Origin: UBA5436 sp050951845
GTDB lineage: Bacteria > Bacillota > Clostridia > Saccharofermentanales > DTU023
NCBI GenBank assembly: GCA_050951845.1
Contig: JBMNJV010000001.1
Coordinates: 930,001-994,000, forward strand
Direction of reading: 5' to 3'
DNA: 64,000 bases
The notes under the pieces are model-generated. The model saw nothing but the letters and a program-made list of their open reading frames with translations. It was not told the DNA's origin and searched no databases. This document shows, piece after piece, positions 19,266 through 28,115 of the stretch (position 1 is its first letter; each line of letters starts with the position of its first letter). The position numbers and the translations under genes were made by a program.

Positions 19266-20210
19266 CTATTTGTTTAATATTATCGGTTCGAATTTCACGG
19301 TCGGACTTTTTTGGGCCAAAAATGTGGCAATTTCTGTCTTGGCAATGCGTACGCCAAAACTGTCTTCTTCACCTATATCAAGATGACATACATCGCAAAC
19401 TGAAGCTAAATCCTTTACCAAATGAAAAGGTTTAGCTTCAATATCAATTAAACCGATACTGTTTTTTTCATGTTGTTTAATAAAATTTTTGAATATTTTT
19501 CCGATAGTTTGTATTGATTGATGTTCGTAAGCAAATACATCATCTGCAGCCGGATTGCTGCGCGATAAGAAAATACCGGATTTTTGTTTTTCGAAAATCA
19601 AACCGAAATCTTTTTCGCTGATGGCAACATCCTGCTCAACTTGTAATATGAGATCTGATAAAGCAGGTCCGGTGTGAAAATCAGCTTGATAATTCCATAA
19701 ATACAAAGGTTTGATCGGTAATATAAAAATTTTATTTCCTTCAGTTTTATGTTTGATTAACCATTTTTGAAAAAACTGATGACGAATATGCTGATTAAAA
19801 GTGAAGAGTAAATGGATTTGATTTTCTTTGCATTCAATTCGTTGTTCGATTTTTTCAAGTTTGAATAAGATCCAATGCAACCATTCCGTGACAGTGGTTC
19901 TGCGGGATAATGCCGAAAAACCTGTTTCAGGAGAATTTGTTAAATATGTGGTTGCCGGTTGCAGATCCAAGCGGGTTGGCGTATCGGCCAATCTGATTAT
20001 TTTCAGATTCTCAAAGCTCTTTAATCCGTGTGCATATCGATAGTCGGAAAAATAGCTTATATGAATAATTGCCAAGTCGAAATCTTTTTTTAATGCTGCA
20101 GGTGAAATCAAAAGTTCAATTTTTGCAAGAGGCTTTAATTTCGGATTGAGCTGCTTTATCAGTTTTTCTGCAAATTTTTGATTTGGATCAATTAAATAAA
20201 CATTTCTCAT
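19266..20210 (-). CDS. Hypothetical protein at the TadZ/CpaE position
   Basis: The 314-residue product starts like a receiver domain (VYLIDPNQKFAEKL), as CpaE/TadZ proteins do, and lies just ahead of tadA. However, I find no P-loop or deviant Walker A motif in the C-terminal half, where TadZ has a MinD-like ATPase. It may be a diverged TadZ that has lost ATP binding but keeps the scaffold role of locating the pilus machine. The assignment rests mostly on position and the N-terminus. There is no signal peptide or membrane helix. It is separated from tadA by 135 bases. Confidence 0.5.
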   Translation of the reverse strand: MRNVYLIDPNQKFAEKLIKQLNPKLKPLAKIELLISPAALKKDFDLAIIHISYFSDYRYAHGLKSFENLKIIRLADTPTRLDLQPATTYLTNSPETGFSALSRRTTVTEWLHWILFKLEKIEQRIECKENQIHLLFTFNQHIRHQFFQKWLIKHKTEGNKIFILPIKPLYLWNYQADFHTGPALSDLILQVEQDVAISEKDFGLIFEKQKSGIFLSRSNPAADDVFAYEHQSIQTIGKIFKNFIKQHEKNSIGLIDIEAKPFHLVKDLASVCDVCHLDIGEEDSFGVRIAKTEIATFLAQKSPTVKFEPIILNK

Positions 20211-20534
20211 AATTACTTCTCACTTATTCCGTTTTTTTGTTAATACAAAATACGATAACTTCATATATGTGACTTTCCGGTCATTGCTAAATGATAATTC
20301 GGATAATTTTGTGAAATGAGGTGATTTGATAATTAAGCTGAGATTATTGTACATCTGAAAACAGATCCGAAAGGCAGATCTTTTTGGGAAATAATGATAA
20401 AAATTGAAAAAATGACAAAATCCATGCGAAAAGCAGTTTGTCCGAATCATAATCCGATTCCGGAATTTTCAGGAAAATAATTGACAGATCATAATCATGA
20501 TCAAGCCAAGACGAATTCATAATGCGTCGGATGC

Positions 20535-20563
20535 TTGACAGTTACCGGAACTCATGTTAGCTT
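20535..20563 (+). promoter_or_regulatory. Candidate promoter of the metK transcript
   Basis: TTGACA (20535-20540) lies 17 bases ahead of TAGCTT (20558-20563), which is a weak -10 preceded by an extended TG. It lies about 25 bases before the riboswitch aptamer, so it is well placed for the leader transcript. Confidence 0.45.
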
Positions 20564-20587
20564 AAAAAACAAGTTAATATAAATTAT

Positions 20588-20684
20588 CCTTATCCAGAGC
20601 GGTGGAGGGAACGGCCCTATGAAACCCGGCAACCCTAAGACGGTGCCAATTCCGGCAGGTAATACCTGAGAGATGAGATTGACC
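20588..20684 (+). promoter_or_regulatory. SAM-I (S-box) riboswitch aptamer
   Basis: The leader of metK contains the S-box core: TTATCCAGAGCGGTGGAGGG, then ACGGCCC, GAAACCCGGCAACC, GGTGCCAATTCC and a closing GAGATGAGA. These are the conserved P1-P4 core elements of the SAM-I riboswitch. By family knowledge, SAM binding favours the downstream terminator and shuts off metK. A terminator hairpin follows at once. Confidence 0.95.
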
Positions 20685-20711
20685 AAGCTTCTCCGGGTGA
20701 GGAGCTTTTTT
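20685..20711 (+). terminator. Riboswitch expression-platform terminator
   Basis: AAGCTTCTC (20685-20693) pairs with GAGGAGCTT (20699-20707) through nine pairs including one G-U, followed by a T-run to 20711. It is the SAM-controlled OFF structure upstream of metK. Confidence 0.9.
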
Positions 20712-20731
20712 CATGAGAAAGGTTGATGAAT

Positions 20732-21925
20732 ATGGCAAGGAAAATGTTTTTTTCTTCAGAGTCAGTTACTGAAGGGCATCCGGATAAAGTCTGTGATCAG
20801 ATTTCCGATGCAATTCTGGATGCTGCTTTAGCAGATGATCCGAATGCACGAGTCGCATGTGAGGTGATGGTCAGTACAGGTTTGGTTTTTGTCGCAGGAG
20901 AAATTACAACTACTTCATATATCGACATTCCTCAAGTAGTGCGCAATACGATTCAGGAAATCGGCTATACAGATCATCGCCTGGGTTTTGATGCCGATTC
21001 TTGTGCCGTATTAACTTCAATTGATGAACAATCACCGGATATTGCCATAGGTGTGGCACAAGGTTATGAAAAACGCATGGGTGAAACGGATGATGAATTA
21101 TCAGGCGGTGCCGGAGATCAGGGGATCATGTTCGGTTTTGCCAATAAAGATACTCCGGAATTGATGCCTTTACCGATTTCTTTGGCACATAAACTGGCCA
21201 AACAATTAGCTGTAGCAAGAAAAACCGGACAAGCAAAAACCTTTTTACCCGACGGAAAATCTCAAGTCACAATTGCATATGAAGATGACCGGCCTGTTCA
21301 TATAGATACGGTAGTAATCTCAACTCAACATAGAGAATCCAGCAGTCTGCAGGAAGTCGAACAGGAAGTATTGGAATATGTTTTGAAGCCTGTTTTACCG
21401 GCTGATTTGTATGATAAAAAAACCAGAGTTCTGATTAATCCGACGGGACGTTTTGTACTTGGCGGCCCTGAAGGTGATACCGGTGTAACCGGCCGGAAAA
21501 TTGTGGTAGATACTTATGGCGGATTCGGCAGACACGGCGGAGGTGCTCTTTCCGGCAAAGATCCGACCAAGGTAGACCGTTCTGCAACTTATGCCGCCCG
21601 TTATGTTGCTAAAAACATAGTTGCAGCGGATTTGGCTGATTCGTGTGAAGTACAGATTGCTTATGCCATCGGCGTAGCTAAACCGGTTTCGATTTTTGTG
21701 GATACTTTCGGTACCGGTAAAATAGCTGATCAGGATTTGGAAAAAATCGTCCGGGCCAATTTTGATTTAAGGCCGCAAGCCATCATTAATGATTTTGATT
21801 TATTAAAACCGATCTATAAACAAACAGCAGCTTATGGTCATCTGGGGCGTACGGATATTGAATTTCCTTGGGAAAAGACCGATAAAGCTGATCTGTTAAA
21901 GTTTGCTGCTCAAAGATTCGGATAA
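20732..21925 (+). CDS. metK: S-adenosylmethionine synthetase
   Basis: The 397-residue cytoplasmic enzyme makes SAM from methionine and ATP. Visible signatures are ESVTEGHPDKVCDQ at the N-terminus, GAGDQGIMFG in the middle and GGGALSGKDPTKVDRS in the C-terminal half. I chose the ATG at 20732 because the AAAGG site at 20718-20722 is nine bases before it; the ATG at 20726 is too close. The gene is under the S-box riboswitch, and its stop abuts the comF ATG directly. Confidence 0.96.
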   Translation: MARKMFFSSESVTEGHPDKVCDQISDAILDAALADDPNARVACEVMVSTGLVFVAGEITTTSYIDIPQVVRNTIQEIGYTDHRLGFDADSCAVLTSIDEQSPDIAIGVAQGYEKRMGETDDELSGGAGDQGIMFGFANKDTPELMPLPISLAHKLAKQLAVARKTGQAKTFLPDGKSQVTIAYEDDRPVHIDTVVISTQHRESSSLQEVEQEVLEYVLKPVLPADLYDKKTRVLINPTGRFVLGGPEGDTGVTGRKIVVDTYGGFGRHGGGALSGKDPTKVDRSATYAARYVAKNIVAADLADSCEVQIAYAIGVAKPVSIFVDTFGTGKIADQDLEKIVRANFDLRPQAIINDFDLLKPIYKQTAAYGHLGRTDIEFPWEKTDKADLLKFAAQRFG

Positions 21926-22684
21926 ATGTTGAACTTTTTGCGGGCTGAAAGTTGTATTATCTGTAATCTTTCCGCCGGGAATAATTTCTTCAGACAGAGT
22001 GAATTGTTACGCTTGGGTGTGTTGGAAAATCAAAACGACAATCCGCATTTATTATTCCTCAAACGACATACCTGTAAAGATTGTCTGGCTGATTTACCTT
22101 TGTTATTTCCGGAGAACACCTGGTGTTTGGAACAAACTGATCTGGAGATTAAAGCTTTATTCTCGTATAAAGAACCGATCAGCCGATTGCTTTTAAGTTA
22201 CAAATTTCATCACAATCTGTATCTGGCAAATTGGTTTGCCGAGATGATGTTTTTGGTATGGCAGCAATTTTGGCTTAAGCTCCGCCGGCAAGTTGTCATT
22301 GTACCGATTCCTTTAGGTAAAAAAAGATTACGCCAAAGAGGATTCAATCAGGCTGCAGGAATTGCCGAATTGGTAGCAGGATTTGCGGATATAGAAATTG
22401 TATCTGATTTTTTAATCCGACAGCGTGAAACTGCAAGACAAACCGAAATGCATAACAGGACAGCCAGACAAACTAATTTAAAAGATGCATTTATCATTAA
22501 TCCTGCATCGGATTATTTTGTACGTAAAATTAAACAGGAGAACCTGACCGTAATTTTATTTGATGATGTAACAACGACCGGCACTACAATTTCGGAAGCG
22601 GCAAAACCCCTGTTAAATCAGGGAATCTCCACGAGTGCAGCAGTTGTGGCTACAGAACATCAAGCAATTAATTTGCGGCGCTAA
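21926..22684 (+). CDS. comF: ComF-family amidophosphoribosyltransferase-like protein
   Basis: The 252-residue product begins on the base after the metK stop, so the two are coupled. The N-terminus has a CxxC pair (ESCIICN) and a later CKDC, a zinc-finger arrangement typical of ComF. The C-terminal PRTase domain has IPIPLGKKRLRQRGFNQA and the PRPP loop VILFDDVTTTGTT near residue 212. ComF acts in DNA uptake during competence in Bacillus and related bacteria. In an organism without visible competence genes here, the role is inferred only from family. Confidence 0.88.
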   Translation: MLNFLRAESCIICNLSAGNNFFRQSELLRLGVLENQNDNPHLLFLKRHTCKDCLADLPLLFPENTWCLEQTDLEIKALFSYKEPISRLLLSYKFHHNLYLANWFAEMMFLVWQQFWLKLRRQVVIVPIPLGKKRLRQRGFNQAAGIAELVAGFADIEIVSDFLIRQRETARQTEMHNRTARQTNLKDAFIINPASDYFVRKIKQENLTVILFDDVTTTGTTISEAAKPLLNQGISTSAAVVATEHQAINLRR

Positions 22685-22730
22685 AACAACTGAATTTTGA
22701 CTGTTCAAGTATTAACTGACAGATAAATTC

Positions 22731-22759
22731 TTGAACTGTTGAGCATTATTTTGTATATT
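22731..22759 (+). promoter_or_regulatory. Promoter of the 6S RNA gene
   Basis: TTGAAC (22731-22736) and TATATT (22754-22759) are 17 bases apart and would start transcription near 22766, exactly at the 5' arm of the predicted 6S closing stem. Confidence 0.6.
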
Positions 22760-22765
22760 ATAAGT

Positions 22766-22936
22766 ACCCTTGGAATATAAGTCGCTTCGTATTTGAACCT
22801 ACAACGTATTTAGGGGAGTCCGGAGTCGATGCGGAATACGACTTATGCCTTTTGGTAAAGTCAAAGACCGCCGCAGGACACCCACCTGGTCTTGAGGCTA
22901 GGTTTCAAAAGAAGTGCGTTTTTAAGGGTTTTTATT
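22766..22936 (+). ncRNA. ssrS: 6S RNA (RNA polymerase-binding regulator)
   Basis: A non-coding stretch of about 170 bases between comF and cysS folds end to end. The 5' arm ACCCTTGGAA pairs with the 3' arm TTTTTAAGGGT, and CGCTTC pairs next to GAAGTGCG. The 3' half contains GCAGGACACCCACCTGG, a stretch I associate with Firmicute 6S RNAs. A promoter precedes it at the right distance. 6S RNA mimics an open promoter and holds sigma-70-type polymerase in stationary phase. The ends are estimated. The alternative is a cysS leader, but no T-box motif is present. Confidence 0.72.
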
Positions 22937-22962
22937 GATTTAGAATAGCTTGGAGGCATTTG

Positions 22963-24381
22963 ATGCGCATATATAATGATTTAACGAGACAGAAGGAGGA
23001 CCTTGTTCCTCAACGAGAAAACCATATTACAATTTATGTTTGCGGTCCGACGGTCTATGATTTATTCCATTTAGGCAATGCCAGACCTTTCGTTATCTAC
23101 GATACATTGCGTCGTTATTTGCTTTATAAAAACAATGAAGTCACCTATGTACAAAATTTCACCGATATTGACGATAAAATGATTAACCGGGCTCAAGCGC
23201 TCAACATTACGGTTAAGCAATTAGCAGATGAAATGATTGAAGAATATTTCCATGATGCGGACAATCTCAATGTAATGCGGGCAGATCATCATCCGAGAGC
23301 AACTGAAACCATTCCGGAAATCATTGAAATGATTTCCACTTTGGAAGAAAAAGGCTATACCTATACTTTAGCTGACGGAGTTTATTTTGATACTTCCAAA
23401 TTTGCGGATTACGGAAAACTCTCAAGACGCGATCTTGATGATCAGGAAGCCGGAGCTTCGGAACGGGTTGAATTACTTGATGATAAACGTAATTTAAGCG
23501 ATTTTGTACTTTGGAAATTCAAGAAAGAAGGCGAACCTGCCTGGCAATCACCCTGGGGTGAAGGCAGACCCGGATGGCACATTGAATGTTCGGCAATGAG
23601 CAAAAAATATTTAGGCGATACGATTGATATTCATGCCGGCGGGATGGACCTGATGTTTCCGCATCATGAAAATGAAATTGCCCAGAGTGAAGCTGCAAAT
23701 GGCAAACCGTTTGTAAATTACTGGATGCATAACGGATTTATCAATGTAGACAATGTTAAAATGGCAAAATCAGGCGGTAATTTTTTCCTGGTGCGTGAAT
23801 TAGCCGGTGAATACGGCTATGATGTTTTACGGTTCTTCATCTTGCAGGCGCACTATCGGATGCCGTTAAATTTTGAAGAAGAGCCGTTAATGGCAGCAAC
23901 TCATGGTTGGCAAAGAATTCTGCGCAATGTGGATAATATTGATTTTTTAATTGAAAATGCAAATCATGAATACGATCAGACTCAATCTGCAGATCTGGAA
24001 AAATATATTGCCGCTACAGTGCAGGAATTTGAACGTGCGATGGATGATGATCTGAACACACCCGATGCATTTGCTGCAATTTTCAATTTAGTGCGGCATG
24101 TCAATATTGTTTCTGCCGATTATGCATTAAGTGCAGACTCCTTGCAGAAAGCTCGCAATTGCATTGTTGAATTATGTGCAATTTTGGGTTTAGATGCTGA
24201 AAAGGAAACTGAAGATGAGATTCCGGCTGATGTTCTTGAACAGGTGAAGTTGAGAGATCAAGCCAAAGCGGAACGTGATTTTGTTACGGCGGACAGAATA
24301 AGGGATGAGCTGAAAGCATTGGGTTATAAAATAGAGGATACTCCTCAGGGACCTAAAGTCAGCCGGGAAGTCGAGCAGTAA
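22963..24381 (+). CDS. cysS: Cysteinyl-tRNA synthetase
   Basis: The 472-residue class I synthetase charges tRNA-Cys. The HIGH-type motif HLGNA is near residue 36 after the zinc Cys of YVCGPTVYD, the other zinc ligands occur in GWHIECSAM and HHENE, and the KMSKS-type loop reads KMAKSGGN near residue 266. Start ATG 22963 follows TGGAGG by six bases; an in-frame TTG just upstream is unlikely. It heads the conserved block cysS-mrnC-rlmB-sigH. Confidence 0.97.
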   Translation: MRIYNDLTRQKEDLVPQRENHITIYVCGPTVYDLFHLGNARPFVIYDTLRRYLLYKNNEVTYVQNFTDIDDKMINRAQALNITVKQLADEMIEEYFHDADNLNVMRADHHPRATETIPEIIEMISTLEEKGYTYTLADGVYFDTSKFADYGKLSRRDLDDQEAGASERVELLDDKRNLSDFVLWKFKKEGEPAWQSPWGEGRPGWHIECSAMSKKYLGDTIDIHAGGMDLMFPHHENEIAQSEAANGKPFVNYWMHNGFINVDNVKMAKSGGNFFLVRELAGEYGYDVLRFFILQAHYRMPLNFEEEPLMAATHGWQRILRNVDNIDFLIENANHEYDQTQSADLEKYIAATVQEFERAMDDDLNTPDAFAAIFNLVRHVNIVSADYALSADSLQKARNCIVELCAILGLDAEKETEDEIPADVLEQVKLRDQAKAERDFVTADRIRDELKALGYKIEDTPQGPKVSREVEQ

Positions 24382-24383
24382 CG

Positions 24384-24767
24384 GTGAGAACATTGGATTT
24401 GCCGATCTCAACTCTAGCATATATCGGAGATGCGGTATATGAACTGCAAATTCGTTTGTCATTATTAAAATCGCATCCGGCAAAAGCAGGTACTTTACAT
24501 AGTGAAGTGATCAAACTGGTCAATGCGGAAGCTCAGGCCGAAGCTTTACAATCGGTCTTGCCATATTTGTCGGAGTCTGAAAGTCAAATAGTCAAAAGAG
24601 CCGCCAATCAATCAGTTCCGTCTGCGCGCAATGTCGATCCGGCAGATTATCGTCAAGCAACTGCGTTTGAAACTCTGATCGGTTATATTTTTCTTGAGGG
24701 AGATACCGACAGATTACTTGATATTTTAAGTAAAGCTAATCCTGATTTAGATTTTGAGAGATCATAG
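24384..24767 (+). CDS. mrnC: Mini-ribonuclease III
   Basis: The 127-residue product is a stand-alone RNase III catalytic domain that matures 23S rRNA in Firmicutes. It shows the domain's acidic motif LAYIGDAVYELQIR near the N-terminus and the second acidic helix FETLIGYIFLEGD near the C-terminus. There is no dsRNA-binding domain, as expected. It starts at GTG, two bases after the cysS stop, and length is typical. Confidence 0.92.
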   Translation: MRTLDLPISTLAYIGDAVYELQIRLSLLKSHPAKAGTLHSEVIKLVNAEAQAEALQSVLPYLSESESQIVKRAANQSVPSARNVDPADYRQATAFETLIGYIFLEGDTDRLLDILSKANPDLDFERS

Positions 24768-24787
24768 ATTATATATCGGAGTTTATT

Positions 24788-25621
24788 TTGGCTAAAAACA
24801 AGAACAATAAGAGCAATAAAAAGCATGAAAAAGGTAATGCCGAAAAATATCTTGATCGGATTGAAGGACGCAACCCGATCAGTGAAGCATTAAGATCAGG
24901 GCGTTCGATCAATAAAGTCTGGATCGTAAAATCCGATCAACGCCGGGATCAAAGATTGCACGAAATAATTAGTGAATGCAAAGAGCAGGGTGCGATTATT
25001 GTTGAAGTAGAAAAGAATGTTTTTGCAGGAATGGCTGAAACTCCGGGACATCAAGGTATTATTGCTCAAGTTTCTCCGAAAGACTATGCAGATCCTTTTG
25101 AATTGATTGAAAAACTCACAGCTGAAGGTAAGCAGCCTTTTATCCTGATTTTGGATAATCTGCAAGACGGGTATAATTTCGGTTCGATTCTGCGGATTTC
25201 CGAAGCGGCGGGTGTTGATTTAATTGTGATTCCGGAAAGGCGTTCAGTCAGCGCTGATGCACATGTAGCAAAAGCTTCCGCCGGAGCAATTGAATTTGTA
25301 CCGATTGCCAGAGTGACCAATCTGGCAACTTTCATTGATAAAATTAAAGAACAAAACTTCTGGATTTACGGTACGGAAGTAAACGATGCGGAAAATTATC
25401 AAAAGGTTGACTACAAAGGCTCGATTGCTTTAGTCATCGGCAATGAAGCAAAAGGTATGAGTGAAAATATAAAAAAACGTTGTGACTTTTTGGTTAATAT
25501 TCCGATGTATGGCAGAATCAACTCTCTGAATGCTGCTGTCGCCGCGGGAATTATCGTTTTTCAAGCAGTTGAACAACGCAGGCATCAGTTCACAACAGAT
25601 CAAGTTATCACTGATTTATAA
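24788..25621 (+). CDS. rlmB: TrmH-family 23S rRNA 2'-O-methyltransferase (RlmB-like)
   Basis: The 277-residue SPOUT methyltransferase has a basic N-terminal tail rich in Lys and Asn, an L30e-like substrate-binding domain (EGRNPISEALRSG), and the SPOUT knot motifs NFGSILRISEAAGV, VIGNEAKGMS and NSLNAAVAAGI. The family 2'-O-methylates a guanosine in 23S rRNA. The start is a TTG at 24788 behind TCGGAG, because no ATG or GTG fits. It lies between mrnC and sigH as in Bacillus; the yacP gene usually between rlmB and sigH is absent. Confidence 0.9.
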   Translation: MAKNKNNKSNKKHEKGNAEKYLDRIEGRNPISEALRSGRSINKVWIVKSDQRRDQRLHEIISECKEQGAIIVEVEKNVFAGMAETPGHQGIIAQVSPKDYADPFELIEKLTAEGKQPFILILDNLQDGYNFGSILRISEAAGVDLIVIPERRSVSADAHVAKASAGAIEFVPIARVTNLATFIDKIKEQNFWIYGTEVNDAENYQKVDYKGSIALVIGNEAKGMSENIKKRCDFLVNIPMYGRINSLNAAVAAGIIVFQAVEQRRHQFTTDQVITDL

Positions 25622-25700
25622 TCTTGATAACAGATGAGAAGACAGACAAGTTGCAGATATGATAATCATTAATCAGAACAGATAGAAAACTGAAGCTCCG

Positions 25701-26330
25701 ATGCCAGATATAGTATATGATAAATTGACAGATCAAGAATTAATTTCTTTAATAAGAAATAACAATGAGCAGGCAACAGAAGCTTTGTTGAAAAGATACA
25801 AAAACATGGTTGCCGGCAAGACAAGGCGTTTGTTTTTGCAAGGCGGCGATCAGGAAGATTTAATTCAAGAAGGAATGATCGGTTTATATCAAGCTATTTT
25901 CAGTTTTGATGTAACGCACAATATACCGTTCAAAAATTATGCTTCTGCTGTAGTAGATTCAAGATTGTATGATGCAATCAGAACTGCTGCCAGAAAGAAG
26001 CATCAGCCGTTGAATGAAAGCTTATCTCTGGATTATTCTTATGATGACAGCTCAGACGGTGAACCGATATCTTTGTTCGAAGTTCTCTCTGATGAAGCGG
26101 CTCTTACGCCGGAAAGTTTGTTGTTGAATAAGGAAATAAAAATCAATCTGGAGAATTTTTTAAAAAATTATTTGAGTAAATATGAAGATCAGGTTGCCAG
26201 TTTATATTTACAAGGCAAAACATATCGGGAAATTGCAGATAAACTGAAGGTTTCAACTAAAAGTGTGGACGGAGCGTTACAAAGAGTCCGTAGAAAATTG
26301 AGCGAATATCGTGATAAATTAGATTTATGA
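25701..26330 (+). CDS. sigH: RNA polymerase sigma-H-type factor
   Basis: The 209-residue sigma factor has region 2 with DLIQEGMIGLYQAIFSFD (about 53-70), and a C-terminal region 4 helix-turn-helix TYREIADKLKVSTKSVDGAL (about 174-193). Length and the rlmB-adjacent position match SigH, the early stationary-phase and sporulation sigma of Bacillus and clostridia. Residues 110-135 form an acidic insert between regions 2 and 4. The ribosome site is weak. The stop overlaps the next gene by four bases (ATGA), so sigma factor and lipoprotein are cotranslated. Confidence 0.9.
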   Translation: MPDIVYDKLTDQELISLIRNNNEQATEALLKRYKNMVAGKTRRLFLQGGDQEDLIQEGMIGLYQAIFSFDVTHNIPFKNYASAVVDSRLYDAIRTAARKKHQPLNESLSLDYSYDDSSDGEPISLFEVLSDEAALTPESLLLNKEIKINLENFLKNYLSKYEDQVASLYLQGKTYREIADKLKVSTKSVDGALQRVRRKLSEYRDKLDL

Positions 26331-27760
26331 AAATGAAAACAATGAAAAGACAAAAAAAAGGAAGGAAAATCCTGAGAATTTCAGCTGCTTTTTGCTGTTT
26401 TTTCATATTGCTTTCATTGTTATCCGGTTGCTTGAGTTTAGGTTCAAATTCAATTCGCATAAATAATACAACTAAGAATAAACCGAAGCCTCCCTATAAG
26501 ATAGACACCAATGACGAGGGCAGGATTACGGATATTTCACTTTTGTCGGCAATGATTGATGCGATTAATAATCTTGCCGGTGTTCAAGAAATCTATACCG
26601 CAATACCCGAATCAAGCAAAACGGATCTTTCGTTAAATGATTTTTCACTTTATATTGAAGCTATGTCACATCCGGAGAAAAAAGGAATTATCGAATTTCG
26701 TCGGGTACCTGATGATTTAAAACGTCAGATTACAGTTGATATCAGTACATCTTTGTCCGGATTGGCACTGGAAGCGGAGAGTACGGAATATTATGAATTG
26801 ATTTTTTCGAAGGGCGATCAAGAAGTTGACGGCGTAACAGATCAGGAGGCGGGAATTGTTTCAACAATTATCGGGATTCAGCATGATACAGAGGGCATAC
26901 CTTATTTATCCGCGAACTGGATTAAAGAAGTTAATCAAATCTATGAATTTTCCCGATTCTATTTTAAGGCTTTGCATGATCGGGATAAAAACATGTTGGC
27001 ATGGTTGTTATTGCAAGCATATCCTGACGAAGTTGATGATAAAGTATCCGAGATAGAGAATAATAAAGCACAGCTTTTGATCGATTACTATCGTCTGAGT
27101 ATTGAAACAGAACCGCTCAATAGTGTAGTTTATCTCTTGATGCCCAATTCCATTGAATATCGTCAAGAGTTGACTTCTATTACAAAGAATCAACAAAACA
27201 TTCGAACCTGTACTTTTAAGCAAAATAACAATTTGATTTCCGTATCCGATCCTTATCCGGATAAAATTAAAAATCAGCATCTGAATCTCTATTATGAAGA
27301 TGATTTTTTATTTTCCTGGTCCAGCAACGGTGTCAGAGAAGTCTATTACAGTGAAAAATTCAACGATCTTTTAGGCAAACCGATAATTGAAAAAATAGAA
27401 ATGAAAGATCCTTTGCAAACCGATGCAGTTTTTTGGCAAATTAAATATGATCAACTGACTTTAATTATTAAGGGATCGGGTGATCCTGAAAAAAACAAAT
27501 GGTCGGGAATTGTCGAACAATTGGAACTGAATGAAAAATCCGATAAATTCAGTTTAGGATCAGTTAAGGGTGAAGCGGATTCATTGTATTATAATATGGA
27601 ATTAAATGATTTTTATCTGAATTACCCCTTTTCTCCGGAATCAAGTTTTGTTATTACAGGGAACCAGCAAGGCACAAAAATGGAATTAATTGTTCAGGCT
27701 GAAAACTCAAAAATCACCAGAATAATTCTTCGGGCAGTTTATGATCAGGCAGTGGCCTGA
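26327..27760 (+). CDS. Hypothetical lipoprotein coupled to sigH
   Basis: The 477-residue product starts with a basic N-terminus, a hydrophobic stretch and lipobox LLSGC with the lipid-bearing Cys at residue 35. The mature part is polar, rich in Asp, Glu, Asn and Lys, and has no motif that I recognise; it probably forms an extracytoplasmic beta-rich domain. The start codon overlaps the sigH stop, which suggests a product needed in the same growth phase. Unlike anti-sigma partners it has no cytosolic domain of useful size, so it is unlikely to be an anti-sigma factor. Confidence 0.7.
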   Translation: MKMKTMKRQKKGRKILRISAAFCCFFILLSLLSGCLSLGSNSIRINNTTKNKPKPPYKIDTNDEGRITDISLLSAMIDAINNLAGVQEIYTAIPESSKTDLSLNDFSLYIEAMSHPEKKGIIEFRRVPDDLKRQITVDISTSLSGLALEAESTEYYELIFSKGDQEVDGVTDQEAGIVSTIIGIQHDTEGIPYLSANWIKEVNQIYEFSRFYFKALHDRDKNMLAWLLLQAYPDEVDDKVSEIENNKAQLLIDYYRLSIETEPLNSVVYLLMPNSIEYRQELTSITKNQQNIRTCTFKQNNNLISVSDPYPDKIKNQHLNLYYEDDFLFSWSSNGVREVYYSEKFNDLLGKPIIEKIEMKDPLQTDAVFWQIKYDQLTLIIKGSGDPEKNKWSGIVEQLELNEKSDKFSLGSVKGEADSLYYNMELNDFYLNYPFSPESSFVITGNQQGTKMELIVQAENSKITRIILRAVYDQAVA

Positions 27761-27771
27761 ACAGGTGAATC

Positions 27772-28044
27772 ATGCGTTTAATATACCTGGATTTTATCAA
27801 TATTGAAGACAAAACAACCTTGCATAATTATTTGAGCGAAAAATTTGATTTGCCGGACTGTTATGGTCGCAGTATAGAAGCACTGTGGGATTACCTGATG
27901 AACATTTCGGATTATACATTAATTGAAATGAAAAATATTTTTACTCTGTATGGAAAACTGGGAAATTATTCAGCAGAATTTCTGAAGACTCTGGATGATG
28001 CTGCTCTTGAAAACTCATACATCTGGCTCAAAATCATAGAATAA
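27772..28044 (+). CDS. Barstar-family protein (orphan ribonuclease inhibitor)
   Basis: The 90-residue product fits barstar: an N-terminal beta-strand (LIYLDFINI), then a helix and the family hallmark LPDCYGRSIEALWDYL near residues 27-42, which forms the barnase-binding loop and helix in the characterised protein. Length matches the family. It begins 11 bases after the lipoprotein stop and is probably cotranscribed. No barnase-like RNase or toxin gene is encoded in the window. It could be an immunity protein against other strains, or inhibit a nuclease encoded elsewhere. Confidence 0.85.
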   Translation: MRLIYLDFINIEDKTTLHNYLSEKFDLPDCYGRSIEALWDYLMNISDYTLIEMKNIFTLYGKLGNYSAEFLKTLDDAALENSYIWLKIIE

Positions 28045-28115
28045 AACACTAATTACGGTAAAACTGATCAGCCAAAAGTGATCGGAGTAAAAACAGAAGA
28101 CAAAACGAACGCAAA

